Notes: a model not told the origin generated them from the letters alone. DNA of 64,000 bases from Actinoallomurus sp. (GCA_025964625.1 JAOPYL010000042.1:1-64000); one strand, 5' to 3'; shown: positions 24,893 to 34,665, counted from the stretch's first letter. Numbers and translations: made by a program.

Positions 24893-25597
24893 TCAGCGCT
24901 TGGATACGAAGACGTGGGAGGCGATCCGGCTGGGGAGCTCCGTCGAGGGGCTGTCGGCTTCATTGTCGCGCGTCACCCGGACACCATCGTCGCCTGTGGC
25001 AAGCGTTACCTCACGTCCCGGTTGTATCCCGATCTGCTTCAGTTTAAGCATGAGCGCCGTGTCGCTCTGAACCTGCTCGCTGATCCGCCGGACGACCACG
25101 GTCGTGCCGGTCGCCGTCGCGACGTCGGTCATGACCGCCAGCGGCTCGCCCTGAGGCATGGCGGACACGTCGGCGCCCAGCTCGGCCAGGCCGGGAATGG
25201 GGTTGCCGTGCGGGCAGGTCGACGGGTCGCCGAGCAGGATCACGAGCCGCCGCTCCACCTCTTCGGACATCACGTGCTCCCAGCGGCAGGCCTCGACGTG
25301 GACCTCTTCCCAGGGGAGCCCGATGACGTTGACGAGGAGACATTCGGCCAGCCGGTGTTTGCGCATCACGCGGACCGCCAGGGACCGGCCGGTCTCGGTC
25401 AGGTCGAGGTGGCGGTCGCCCTCGACCTTCACGAGCCCGTCGCGCTCCATCCGGGCCACGGTCTGGCTGACGGTCGGGCCACTCTGCGACAACCGCTCGG
25501 CGATGCGCGCGCGAAGGGGCACGATGCCCTCTTCCTCGAGCTCGAAGATCGTGCGGAGATACATCTCCGTCGTGTCGATCAGGCCGTGTGCGGTCAA
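24893..25597 (-). CDS. ideR: Iron-dependent repressor (DtxR/IdeR family)
   Basis: 234-aa metalloregulator. An N-terminal winged helix (TTEMYLRTIFELEEEGIVPLRARIAERL, SGPTVSQTVARMERDGL) precedes a dimerisation/metal domain with VMRKHRLAECLL (His, Glu) and HVEACRWEHVMS (His, Cys, Glu, His), matching both metal sites of DtxR/IdeR. A C-terminal SH3-like domain (VVVRRISEQVQSDTALMLKLKQIGIQPGREVTL) follows. The Cys in EACRWEH marks it as an iron rather than a manganese (MntR) type. The TTG at 25597 is used, with GGAGGG five bases upstream. It represses iron uptake and activates storage genes when Fe(II) is plentiful. Confidence 0.88.
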   Translation of the reverse strand: MTAHGLIDTTEMYLRTIFELEEEGIVPLRARIAERLSQSGPTVSQTVARMERDGLVKVEGDRHLDLTETGRSLAVRVMRKHRLAECLLVNVIGLPWEEVHVEACRWEHVMSEEVERRLVILLGDPSTCPHGNPIPGLAELGADVSAMPQGEPLAVMTDVATATGTTVVVRRISEQVQSDTALMLKLKQIGIQPGREVTLATGDDGVRVTRDNEADSPSTELPSRIASHVFVSKR

Positions 25598-25760
25598 TGC
25601 GCCCTCCAGTTTCGCCCTTTGATGCTACGGCCGAACGTGACCGCTCAGGGAACCCGTAGCGGCAAGGAGGATCCTTGTGTGTTCATATACCCGAACATCG
25701 GCCGTGGATGTGGTCTTCCCTCCCGGTTGATCCCGTTTCTTCAGTAGGTTGGGCCACGCC

Positions 25761-26408
25761 ATGTCACCCTTCGAAGGAGCCGGCCGCTACCTGCCTCCGG
25801 GGGCAGGTCTCGACGGGCTGCGTCGCGCCGCCGCGGGCTGCCAGGGCTGCGATCTCCACGCGGACGCCACCCAGACCGTCTTCGGCTCGGGCTCCGCGTC
25901 CGCACGCGTCGTGCTGGTCGGCGAGCAGCCCGGCGACCAGGAGGACCGGCAGGGCGCGCCGTTCGTCGGCCCGGCCGGCAAACTGCTGGACACGGCCCTG
26001 GCCGACGCGGGAATCGACCGCGCCGACGCGTACGTCACCAACACGGTCAAGCACTTCAGGTTCAGCCGGTCCGGCACGGGGACGCGCCGCATCCACCAGA
26101 CCCCGGACGCGGCCCAGGTGGCGGCCTGCCGCCCATGGTTGTCCGCCGAACTGTGCGTCATCGACCCCGAGATGATCGTGCTCCTGGGCGCGACGGCCGC
26201 CAAGGCACTGCTCGGCCCCTCGTTCCGGGTCACGAGGCAACGGGGCCGGCTCATCACCCGGCCGCCGCTCGACGACGAGGCCGCGACGCAGAACGGCTTC
26301 TACCTGGCTACCATCCACCCGTCGGCGGTGCTGCGCGCCGACGACCGTGACGCCGCGTACGCGGGCCTGGTCTCCGACCTGCGGGTCGCCGCCGAGGCCC
26401 TCCGCTGA
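25761..26408 (+). CDS. udgX: UdgX-type uracil-DNA glycosylase (covalent DNA-linking)
   Basis: 215-aa iron-sulfur uracil-DNA glycosylase. Motif A is VLVGEQPGDQED, the cluster cysteines are Cys27, Cys30 (GCQGC), Cys123 and Cys132, and the C-terminal motif is TIHPSAVLR. The decisive feature is the insert TRRIHQTP (His112), matching the KRRIH loop known only in UdgX. There the His attacks the abasic site after uracil removal and leaves the protein covalently bound to DNA. Family 4 UDGs lack this loop. It lies divergent from ideR; the start is preceded by TAGGTT at 25745-25750. Confidence 0.85.
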   Translation: MSPFEGAGRYLPPGAGLDGLRRAAAGCQGCDLHADATQTVFGSGSASARVVLVGEQPGDQEDRQGAPFVGPAGKLLDTALADAGIDRADAYVTNTVKHFRFSRSGTGTRRIHQTPDAAQVAACRPWLSAELCVIDPEMIVLLGATAAKALLGPSFRVTRQRGRLITRPPLDDEAATQNGFYLATIHPSAVLRADDRDAAYAGLVSDLRVAAEALR

Positions 26409-26482
26409 CCGGTCGGCTCCCTCATGCCTCACCGTCCGCCGTCACCGTCACAACGCCCTCACCGGCGGAGTCACCGGCACGG

Positions 26483-27808
26483 TCACCGGTCCGCGGTGTA
26501 GCGGAGGAAGGACGGGACGGCGAGTCCGGCGAGCACGACCAGGATGGCGCAGGCGAAGCCGCCACCGGCCCAGGACGCGGTCGCGCCGACCAGGCCGGCC
26601 GTTACGCCGGCGCGCAGGTCGCCCAGCCGCGGGCCGCCCGCGACCACGACGGTGAACACGCCCTGCAGCCGCCCGCGCATCTCATCGGGGGCGTACGTCT
26701 GCAGGATCGTCTGCCGGAAAACCGCGGAGACGAGGTCGGCCGCGCCGCCGAGGGCGAGCATCAGGGCCGCGAGCCACAGCGAATGAGCGAGCCCGGCCGC
26801 GGCGACGGCCAGGCCCCAGAGCGCGATGACCGCGATGAGCGCGATGCCCTGCCGGCGGATCCGGCCGATCCAGCCGGATACGAGACCGCCCGCGACGGCG
26901 CCGACGGCGATGGCCGCGACCAGCCAGCCGACCGCCTGTTCGCCGCCGAAGCGGGTCGCCGCCACCTCGGGGAACAGCGCACGGGGCATCGCCACGCCCA
27001 TCGCGATGATGTCGACGGCGAACGACATCATCAGCACCGGCCGCGTGGTGAGGTAGCGCAGCCCCTCGATGACGGAGCGCAGTCCGGGCCGTCCCATCTC
27101 CTCGCCGAGCGGCGGCAGCGAGGGCAGGCGTACGGCCGAGTAGAGGCCGACCGTGAAGAGAACGGCGTCGATGCCGTAGGCCACCGGGTAGCCGCCGTGC
27201 CCGATCACCACGCCCGCCAGCATCGGCCCGGCGAACGTCGCGACCTGGGAGGCGGTGAAGTTCAGCGTGTTGGCCGCGGGCACGAGAGACGTCGGCAGCA
27301 GACGGGGGATGACGGCACCGCGCGTCGGCGCCGTGATGGCGAACCCGACCGCCTGGACCACCACCAGACCGATGATCAGCGCGACGCTCCGGCCGCCGAG
27401 GAACGCCTGGACGAACAGGCCCAGCGTGGACGCCCACGTCACGAGAGAGGCCAGGATCAGGAGCCGGCGGCGGTCCATCGTGTCGGCCACCGCGCCGCCC
27501 CACAGCCCGAACACGATCAGCGGTACGAGGTTCGCGGGGCCGAGGAGCCCGACCCAGAACGAGGACTTGGTCAGCTCGTACACCTGCACGGAGATCGCCA
27601 CGGAGGTGAGCTGGAAACCCGTGAACGAGACTCCCTGCCCGATCCAGAGCCGCCGGTACGCCGTATGGCGCAGCGGGCGCGTGTCGATGGCGGCCCGGCG
27701 TGCCAGCCGCCCGATCCGCGCCGACCGTGACCCGGGCGGGCTCTCCGGAGAGCCGGCGGGGGCACTCATATCGAGATCGGCAGGGGAGGATTCGGGGTCG
27801 GCACTCAC
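26483..27808 (-). CDS. MFS transporter (exporter type)
   Basis: 441-aa major-facilitator protein with about twelve membrane segments. It has a polar N-terminal region of about 65 residues, the MFS_3/EntS-like opening (RPLRHTAYRRLWIGQGVSFTGFQLTSVAISVQVYEL), and the loop 2-3 motif GGAVADTMDRRR. Family members export small molecules such as siderophores or drugs; the substrate here is unknown. The GTG at 27808 overlaps the pdxH stop (GTGA at 27805-27808), so translation is coupled to pdxH. Confidence 0.85.
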   Translation of the reverse strand: MSADPESSPADLDMSAPAGSPESPPGSRSARIGRLARRAAIDTRPLRHTAYRRLWIGQGVSFTGFQLTSVAISVQVYELTKSSFWVGLLGPANLVPLIVFGLWGGAVADTMDRRRLLILASLVTWASTLGLFVQAFLGGRSVALIIGLVVVQAVGFAITAPTRGAVIPRLLPTSLVPAANTLNFTASQVATFAGPMLAGVVIGHGGYPVAYGIDAVLFTVGLYSAVRLPSLPPLGEEMGRPGLRSVIEGLRYLTTRPVLMMSFAVDIIAMGVAMPRALFPEVAATRFGGEQAVGWLVAAIAVGAVAGGLVSGWIGRIRRQGIALIAVIALWGLAVAAAGLAHSLWLAALMLALGGAADLVSAVFRQTILQTYAPDEMRGRLQGVFTVVVAGGPRLGDLRAGVTAGLVGATASWAGGGFACAILVVLAGLAVPSFLRYTADR

Positions 27809-28458
27809 GGGCTCAGTCTCTCGACCACCCATTCGCCTGATTCGCCCGGGCCTGGGCGACGGTAGCGGAGGCGGTCGTGCAGGCGGTTCGGGCGGCCCTG
27901 CCAGAACTCCACGCTCGACGGGATGACGCGGTAACCGCCCCAGAAGTCCGGCAGCGGGACAGCGCCCGGCCAGCGCTCGGCGAGATCGGCGTAGCGGCGT
28001 TCGAGCTCCTCACGGCCGACCACCGACGACTGGTGCTCGCTCGCCCACGCCCCGAGCTGCGAGCCGTGCGGCCGGGTGCGGAAGTAGGCCGCCGACTCCT
28101 CACGGGACAGCCGCTCGGCGATCCCCTCGACGATGACCTGCCGGTGCACGGGGTGCCAGGGGAACAGCAGGGACACGTGGGGGTTCACCGCGATCGACCG
28201 GGCCTTGCGCGATCCGTGGTTGGTGAAGAACCGGAAATCTTCAGGACCGTACCCCTTGAGGAGCACCGTCCGGGCGCTGGGCGTACCGTCTGCGGTGACC
28301 GTGGAGAGAATCATGGCGTTGGGCTCGGGCAACTCCGCACCTACCGCGTCCGCGAACCAGACGTCGAACTGGTCGAGGGGGCATGCGGCGAGGTCGGGTT
28401 CGTCCAGCCGGGCACCCTTGTAGGACTTCCGCAGGTCTGCGGGATCAGGTGGTTCCAC
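27805..28458 (-). CDS. pdxH: Pyridoxamine 5'-phosphate oxidase
   Basis: 217-aa FMN flavoprotein converting pyridoxine or pyridoxamine 5'-phosphate to pyridoxal 5'-phosphate. FMN/substrate motifs are RTVLLKGYGPEDFRFFTNHGSRKARSI, and the C-terminal PNRLHDRLRYRR is the PdxH dimer signature with its Arg-x-His. Length matches E. coli PdxH. The GTG at 28458 is preferred over the upstream ATG; GAGAGG lies 10 bases before it. It supplies PLP, used by serC at 30203-31306 among others. It is divergent from the citrate synthase gene. Confidence 0.93.
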   Translation of the reverse strand: MEPPDPADLRKSYKGARLDEPDLAACPLDQFDVWFADAVGAELPEPNAMILSTVTADGTPSARTVLLKGYGPEDFRFFTNHGSRKARSIAVNPHVSLLFPWHPVHRQVIVEGIAERLSREESAAYFRTRPHGSQLGAWASEHQSSVVGREELERRYADLAERWPGAVPLPDFWGGYRVIPSSVEFWQGRPNRLHDRLRYRRPGPGESGEWVVERLSP

Positions 28459-28634
28459 GACAGGACATCCTCTCGCGCCTCCCAGGGGGCGGCGCGTCAA
28501 GGTTCCCGCCAGGAGTTGCCAAAAACGAAAAAATTGCGCATATCACACCCCCCCGGGTACAGACCACTGTGCATGAAGCGGTTCAATGACCGGTGGCGTC
28601 TTGTACATCATGGGGACGAAAGGCAGGACAGAAC

Positions 28635-29741
28635 ATGTCCGACTTCAAACCCGGCCTCGAAGGCGTAGTGGCCTTCGAGACTGAGATCGCAGAACCGGAC
28701 AAGGAGGGCGGCGCTCTCCGATACCGGGGAGTCGACATCGAAGATCTCGTTGGCCATGTCTCCTTCGGTGACGCATGGGGGCTGCTGGTCGACAACAGCT
28801 TCACCCCCGGGCTGGCTCCGGCCGAGCCCCACGTCCTTCCGGTGCACTCCGGCGACGTGCGTGTCGACGTCCAGAGCGCGCTACCGATCATCGCGCCCGC
28901 GTACGGCATGCGCCCGCTCCTCGACATCAGCGACGAGCAGGCCCGCGAGGACCTGGCCCGGACCTCGGTGACCGCCCTGTCGTTCGTCGCGCAGAGCGCC
29001 CGCGGCCTCGGCCTGCCGATGGTCTCGCAGGACCGCATCAACGAGGGCCGGACGATCACCGAGCGGTTCATGATCCGCTGGCGTGGCGAGCCGGATCCCC
29101 AGCATGTGAAGGCGATCGACGCCTACTGGGTGTCGGCCGCCGAGCACGGGATGAACGCCTCCACCTTCACCGCCCGCGTCATCGCCTCCACCGGCGCCGA
29201 CGTGGCGGCCTCCATGTCCGGCGCCATCGGCGCGATGTCCGGTCCGCTGCACGGCGGCGCCCCGGCTCGCGTGCTGCCGATGATCGAGAAGGTCGAGCAG
29301 CTCGGTGACGCCCGCAAGGTCGTGACCGACATCCTGGACAACCACGAGCGGCTGATGGGCTTCGGCCACCGCGTCTACCGTGCTGAGGACCCTCGCGCCC
29401 GCGTGCTCCGGCGCACCGCCAAGGAGCTGGGCGCGACCCGGTACGAAGCGGCCAAGGCCCTGGAGGACGCGGCCCTCGCGGAGCTGCGCGAGCGGCGTCC
29501 GGACCGCCCGATCGAGACCAACGTGGAGTTCTGGGCCGCGGTCATCCTCGACTTCGCCGAGGTGCCGCCGCACATGATGCCGGCCATGTTCACGTGCGCA
29601 CGCACGGCGGGATGGGCGGCGCACATCCTGGAGCAGAAGCGCACCGGCCGTCTCGTCCGGCCCAGCGCCCACTACGTCGGCCCGGCGTCCCGTCCGGTGT
29701 CCGACGTGACCGGCGCCGATGAAGTGGTGAAGAAGGCCTGA
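28635..29741 (+). CDS. Citrate synthase (type II-like, short form)
   Basis: 368-aa citrate synthase: oxaloacetate plus acetyl-CoA to citrate. Catalytic His residues are in SGPLHGGAPARV and FGHRVYRAEDPRA; the catalytic Asp is expected in the C-terminal NVEFWAAVILDFAEVP; CoA-binding MMPAMFTCARTAGWAAH follows. Length and motifs fit the second citrate synthase (CitA-like) of actinobacteria; a 2-methylcitrate activity cannot be excluded. The ATG at 28635 is used, with AGGACAG upstream; the longer frame starts in the promoter region. A hairpin terminator follows. Confidence 0.92.
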   Translation: MSDFKPGLEGVVAFETEIAEPDKEGGALRYRGVDIEDLVGHVSFGDAWGLLVDNSFTPGLAPAEPHVLPVHSGDVRVDVQSALPIIAPAYGMRPLLDISDEQAREDLARTSVTALSFVAQSARGLGLPMVSQDRINEGRTITERFMIRWRGEPDPQHVKAIDAYWVSAAEHGMNASTFTARVIASTGADVAASMSGAIGAMSGPLHGGAPARVLPMIEKVEQLGDARKVVTDILDNHERLMGFGHRVYRAEDPRARVLRRTAKELGATRYEAAKALEDAALAELRERRPDRPIETNVEFWAAVILDFAEVPPHMMPAMFTCARTAGWAAHILEQKRTGRLVRPSAHYVGPASRPVSDVTGADEVVKKA

Positions 29742-29771
29742 ACGCGGTGGCCGAGTTCTGAAACCGACACG

Positions 29772-29804
29772 ACGGCCCGCGGTGCCCTGGCATCCGCGGG
29801 CCGT
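29772..29804 (+). terminator. Terminator after citrate synthase
   Basis: CGGCCCGCGG (29773-29782) pairs with CCGCGGGCCG (29794-29803), extended by A-T outside and TGCC/GGCA inside. Confidence 0.75.
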
Positions 29805-29846
29805 ACGCGTTCCCCGGGCCTGCTGCCGGCATCGCCCGGCATAGGC

Positions 29847-29852
29847 GACGAT
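29847..29852 (+). promoter_or_regulatory. -10-like hexamer, leaderless start of the 95-aa protein
   Basis: GACGAT ends six bases before the ATG at 29859; no ribosome site is present. Confidence 0.4.
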
Positions 29853-29858
29853 GGCCCC

Positions 29859-30146
29859 ATGTATACCGGCCCCCTCGACGAGGACCCCGACGGCCGCGAC
29901 GCCGAACTGCTCCGATACGAACGCGAACGCGAACGCCGCATCGAGCGCCGCAACCGGGTCTCGTGGAAAATCGTGGCCTGGGTGATGGCCTGCGCGCTCG
30001 CGCTCCTGTCGTACGACTCCGGCGGCGCGGCCCTCGACGCGCGCCATGCGGGCAGGCCCTGGCTGTACCCGGCGGGCATCTCGGCGACCTGTGCGCTGGT
30101 CCTCGCCGGACTCATCGTGCGGGCGCTGAGACGACGGCGGGGATGA
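29859..30146 (+). CDS. Small two-helix membrane protein
   Basis: 95-aa protein. The N-terminal 30 residues are highly charged (RYERERERRIERRNR), followed by two hydrophobic segments (VSWKIVAWVMACALALLSY and YPAGISATCALVLAGLIVRAL) and an Arg-rich end. Both ends should be cytoplasmic. I recognise no family. It lies between the citrate synthase terminator and serC, probably on its own leaderless transcript. Confidence 0.6.
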   Translation: MYTGPLDEDPDGRDAELLRYERERERRIERRNRVSWKIVAWVMACALALLSYDSGGAALDARHAGRPWLYPAGISATCALVLAGLIVRALRRRRG

Positions 30147-30190
30147 GTCTCACATCGCGGACCCACCTGAGACCGGTGCCGCAGGTCAAT

Positions 30191-30196
30191 TAGGCT
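30191..30196 (+). promoter_or_regulatory. -10 element, leaderless start of serC
   Basis: TAGGCT, six bases, then GTG at 30203; no Shine-Dalgarno. This is the same layout, with the same hexamer, as at 22525-22530 and 34400-34405. Confidence 0.6.
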
Positions 30197-30202
30197 TCTT
30201 GA

Positions 30203-31306
<1,104 letters not shown>

Positions 31307-31312
31307 CCCGGA

Positions 31313-33265
31313 TCACAGCTCGGGGGGCGGTACGGCGGCGTGGCCGGCGTCGGGCGGCCCCCAGGGAAGCCCGTGGCGTTCGCAGGCGCGGCGCAGCTCG
31401 TTCAGGTCGGGCGGGAAGGACACCCGCCGTAGCACCCGCCCGACCGGGCTCCACACCACGAGCCGCGGCGTTTCGGAGTCGTCGATCCCCACGCCGCCGA
31501 GGGCCTGCCGGGTGACGCTCCACTCGGTGCGCCCGAGCCGCGTCACCGAGGAGATCTCCGAAGAGGAGACGCGCAGCTGCGGACGGTTGCGGTCGTACAG
31601 CCACGTGCCGGCGACAGCGAGCACGAGGGCCGACGGCACCGCCCAGGCCAGAGCGGTGCAGAACCCGCCGATATCCGTGCGCAGCCACAAGGCGCCCAGC
31701 ACCGCGACCACCTCGCACAGTGTCGCGGTCACGGCGTAGGCGAGGACGCGCGTGCGCGTCGGGACGTCGAGCTGGGCCGCCGGCAGCGACTTCGCCTCCG
31801 CGCCCGTAGGCCGGGCGTCCGTTCCGATGCGGATCATCGACCCGTGGAACGCGGCGTTGACGTACGCGTCATACTCGGGATCGGTGATCGGCAGCTCCAC
31901 GCGCCGCGCGGACTCACGCAGGTCACTGCGGGAGATCCGGAGCATCGACAGGGGCGCGGAGAGGAACTCGTCGCCGTCGTCGTCGTACATCCGCAGCCAC
32001 GCGTGCCCGTCCACGGTGAGCAGCTCGATGCCGCCGATGCGCTCGCGCGGCATCCGGAGGATGACGTCACCGGCGCCGTCGGCCCAGCCGATTCCGTCGT
32101 CGTCGACCACCAGCCTCCCGCCGGGCACCCGCGAGAAGATCTCCGGCAGGCCGGCCAGGCCGTACTCCGACGGCCGGGGCGCGCCCTGGTCCGCGGTGAT
32201 GACCTGGTAGCCGCGCTCGTCGAGCGCGTGGGTGAGCTGGAAGACGTCCAGGCCGCCGACCGGCAGCCGGGCCAGCACCTCCAAGCGGTGCCCGAACACG
32301 GTGACCACGGCCCGCTCGCCGGCCGGCCGGCCCGACACGGGGTCGACGGCCGTGCCGAGGCCGACGACCGCGACGGCCACCTGGCCGGCGGGGATCCGCC
32401 AGTCACCGACCGTCGCCTGCCGGACGCGCAGCTCCGACGGGGTGATCGTCCATTCCAGCGGAGCACCCACCAGCCGACGGCGCCGAGCGGTGAAGAGCGC
32501 CATCCCGCCCATGAGGGCCCACAGGCCGCCCATCAGCCGCGTCCCGAAGTCCAGCCCGCCCTCCAGTGCGGTACGGGCCAGCATGGTCAGGGCGAGCAGC
32601 GCGACGAGGAGCCCGAGCGCCGTCCCACGCCGCCACCCGGACACGGTGCTCAGGCGCACGGCCCCGGTCCGCCCGGCGGGATGCGGCTCGTGCGCTACGG
32701 CCAGCAGCGCCGCCTCCTGGTCGCGCAGCCGCTGCTCGGCCCCGCGGCCGAGAGCCCGGGGGGCCTCGTCCTCCGGCGGCAGGCTCTCGTCGTCGAAGAC
32801 CGATCGGTCACCGTCGATGACATGCGTGGTGATGCCGAGCCGCCGGGCCGTGACGTAGAACGTCAGCGGGTCGAAGCCCATCTCGGCGAGGGAGCCGGCC
32901 GTCGCGACTCCGAACCGGTGAAAGATCGTGAGCGTCCCGTCGTCCGCGGTGACCGCGAACTCCTCGATGCGGCTCCGCTCGTACGCCTCCACGACCGAGC
33001 CGTCGGCGGCGAGACGTTCCAGCCCCGCCTCCGACAGCCGCCACGTTCCGGACCGGCCCCGCCCCAGCCCCAGCAGCCAGGGCAGTACGTTGCACGCGAC
33101 GACGGCCGCCATCCACACCGCGGGCGGGCGGATCGGCAACAGCGCGACGAACAGCGACAGGAGGGCGAACGGCCCGGCCGCGACCGGACGCAGCCGGCGC
33201 GCGGGGGCACGAAGGCCGATCAACTCGAGGTCCACGAGAACCGATCGTGACATGTCAGCGCTCAT
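31313..33265 (-). CDS. Large membrane protein of unknown function
   Basis: 650-aa protein with two hydrophobic segments near the N-terminus (FALLSLFVALLPIRPPAVWMAAVVAC...), a second pair near residues 200-250 (GTALGLLVALLALTMLAR, MGGLWALMGGMALF) and a third pair near 515-560. Soluble PH-like or beta-rich stretches lie between (WRLSEAGLERLAADGSVVEAYERSRIEEF; LRVSSSEISSVTRLGRTEWSVTRQAL). Those repeated stretches look like three copies of a small bPH-type domain, each after a membrane pair. The ATG at 33265 lies four bases after the upstream stop, so the two genes form an operon. No function is recognised. Confidence 0.65.
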   Translation of the reverse strand: MSADMSRSVLVDLELIGLRAPARRLRPVAAGPFALLSLFVALLPIRPPAVWMAAVVACNVLPWLLGLGRGRSGTWRLSEAGLERLAADGSVVEAYERSRIEEFAVTADDGTLTIFHRFGVATAGSLAEMGFDPLTFYVTARRLGITTHVIDGDRSVFDDESLPPEDEAPRALGRGAEQRLRDQEAALLAVAHEPHPAGRTGAVRLSTVSGWRRGTALGLLVALLALTMLARTALEGGLDFGTRLMGGLWALMGGMALFTARRRRLVGAPLEWTITPSELRVRQATVGDWRIPAGQVAVAVVGLGTAVDPVSGRPAGERAVVTVFGHRLEVLARLPVGGLDVFQLTHALDERGYQVITADQGAPRPSEYGLAGLPEIFSRVPGGRLVVDDDGIGWADGAGDVILRMPRERIGGIELLTVDGHAWLRMYDDDGDEFLSAPLSMLRISRSDLRESARRVELPITDPEYDAYVNAAFHGSMIRIGTDARPTGAEAKSLPAAQLDVPTRTRVLAYAVTATLCEVVAVLGALWLRTDIGGFCTALAWAVPSALVLAVAGTWLYDRNRPQLRVSSSEISSVTRLGRTEWSVTRQALGGVGIDDSETPRLVVWSPVGRVLRRVSFPPDLNELRRACERHGLPWGPPDAGHAAVPPPEL

Positions 33266-33269
33266 CCCG

Positions 33270-34259
33270 TCATGACCCTCGTCTGCGAGCGAACATCGCC
33301 ACACCCGCCAGCGCGACCCCTCCGGCGATCAGCAATACGATCGTCGTCGATCCCTTCCGCGGGTGCCCGGCCGGGCCCTTGGCGGGAGCGGCCGTGGATC
33401 CCGGAGACTCGACGCGCGCCGGCAGCGCCCCGGCCGGTACCGGTATCCGCCACAGCGGCTGTCGCCTGCCTTCGGAGCTGAGCAGCAGCGACCGGCCATC
33501 GGGCGTGAAGGTGATGCCCTCCCCCTGCTTCTGTCCCGGGATCGACAGCGTGGACAGCGCCTTGCCCGGCGCGGAATAGATCTCCGCGTCCCAGTAGGTG
33601 CGGATGACGAACGTACGGCCGTCCGGCGAGAAGGCCCCGTCGGTCGCGTACAGCGGGGCGTCGCCGACCCTGTGCATGACGTTGAAGCCGCTGGTCCGGA
33701 GCCTCTTCGGCCCCTCGTACAGCGAGCCGCCGAACTCCTTGCTCGCGATGTAGAGCCGGTTGGTGCGCGGATCGATCATCATCGTCTCGGCGTTACGGGC
33801 CCCGTCGGCGTACTTGACCCGGTACGCGGTCGCGCGCAGCGTTTGAGTGCGCAGCACCGCCGGCTCCGGGATCCGGTAGACGGTGACATACGGCCACGCG
33901 CCGTTCAGGTTGTCGCCGATGTCACCGGCGTAGAGGCCGTCCGCGCCGATCGCCATGGCCTCCCAGTCGCGGTTCCGCGCACCGCCGAACGTCAGCGTCG
34001 CCTTCGTACGGCAGTCCGGGCCGATGGCGAACACCTGCGGCGTGCCGCCGGAGTCGTTGAACGTGTAGACGATCCCCGGATGACGCCGGCTCGCGGCGAG
34101 ACCGCTGGACTCGATGATGCGCGGATCCTCGATCGTGCAGACCTTCTTGGCCGCGTCCGCCCTCGCCGGCGCCGCCCAGGGCACCCCGCCCGGTACGGCG
34201 GCGAGAAAGACGCCGGCCACAACGGCCCTGGTCATGACCGCGGGCGTGCGAGACGGCAT
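33270..34259 (-). CDS. Secreted beta-propeller-like protein with C-terminal membrane anchor
   Basis: 329-aa exported protein. A signal peptide (about residues 1-35, AVVAGVFLAAVPGGVPWAAPARADA) leads to a beta-propeller-type domain with short strands and turns (GIVYTFNDSGGTPQVFAIGPD, LYAGDIGDNLNGAWPYVTVYRIPEP, LYATDGAFSPDGRTFVIRTYWDAEIYS, GEGITFTPDGRSLLLSSEG). A Pro/Ala/Gly linker and a final transmembrane helix with Arg tail (TTIVLLIAGGVALAGVAMFARRRGS) follow. There is no LPXTG, so it is not a sortase substrate. The Asp-rich turns may bind calcium. The function is unknown. Confidence 0.7.
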   Translation of the reverse strand: MPSRTPAVMTRAVVAGVFLAAVPGGVPWAAPARADAAKKVCTIEDPRIIESSGLAASRRHPGIVYTFNDSGGTPQVFAIGPDCRTKATLTFGGARNRDWEAMAIGADGLYAGDIGDNLNGAWPYVTVYRIPEPAVLRTQTLRATAYRVKYADGARNAETMMIDPRTNRLYIASKEFGGSLYEGPKRLRTSGFNVMHRVGDAPLYATDGAFSPDGRTFVIRTYWDAEIYSAPGKALSTLSIPGQKQGEGITFTPDGRSLLLSSEGRRQPLWRIPVPAGALPARVESPGSTAAPAKGPAGHPRKGSTTIVLLIAGGVALAGVAMFARRRGS

Positions 34260-34309
34260 GCCCCTGATCTTCACCGCTCGGCGGGGCCACGAAGCGTCGC
34301 CGGGACGCC

Positions 34310-34393
34310 TCAATGGAGAATCGTGCCGACGACCACGGCCAAGACGAGAACCGCCAGGACGGTCGGCAGCAGCCATCGAGGAGCACGGTTCAC
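34310..34393 (-). CDS. 27-aa single-helix membrane peptide (leaderless)
   Basis: A GTG-initiated 28-codon frame encoding MNRAPRWLLPTVLAVLVLAV and a short end (VVGTILH). It has a positively charged start and one perfect transmembrane helix. Its GTG lies six bases after TAGGCT (34400-34405 on the minus strand), exactly as in serC and the alcohol dehydrogenase gene. It precedes the secreted beta-propeller gene by 50 bp on the same strand. Proteins this short are hard to confirm; the promoter match is the main argument. Confidence 0.5.
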   Translation of the reverse strand: MNRAPRWLLPTVLAVLVLAVVVGTILH

Positions 34394-34399
34394 GTATCG

Positions 34400-34405
34400 A
34401 GCCTA
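34400..34405 (-). promoter_or_regulatory. -10 element of the 27-aa peptide operon
   Basis: TAGGCT on the minus strand, six bases before the GTG at 34393. Confidence 0.5.
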
Positions 34406-34665
34406 TTCGCTCCACCGGTGACCCGAACCGCTGAGGCGGTCACAGCGCCTATGAGGTCCTGAGCGCCTGCACGGCCGCACGGCACCGGCCTGGGTGACAA
34501 AACCCACCCCGGGCGCCCGCACCTCCCACGCGGCGCGCTGAGCCCGCTCAGCGTGGCCGTGGACGCCGAGGGGCACCTCGCCTCGTCGTACCGCACCACG
34601 TTCCTACGCCAGGACACCCGATCCCCCCTTCGTGGGCGGTACGCGGCTGCGGCACGATGGCTCCC

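Noticed and set aside
22877-25747. A 956-codon open frame on the plus strand
   Set aside because: It is antisense to the PAS-GAF-SpoIIE gene and ideR, both with clear domains. Its translation is an Arg/His/Asp-rich shadow typical of GC-rich DNA.
26428-26490. Six TCACCG/TCACCGG copies after the udgX gene
   Set aside because: Irregular spacing and very short units; not a CRISPR or a minisatellite, probably chance in GC-rich DNA between convergent genes.
34530-34640. A stretch that translates as LSPLSVAVDAEGHLASSYRT on the plus strand
   Set aside because: It looks protein-like but has no start, is not in the recD2 frame, and cannot be tied to a family. It may be a remnant; too short to call.
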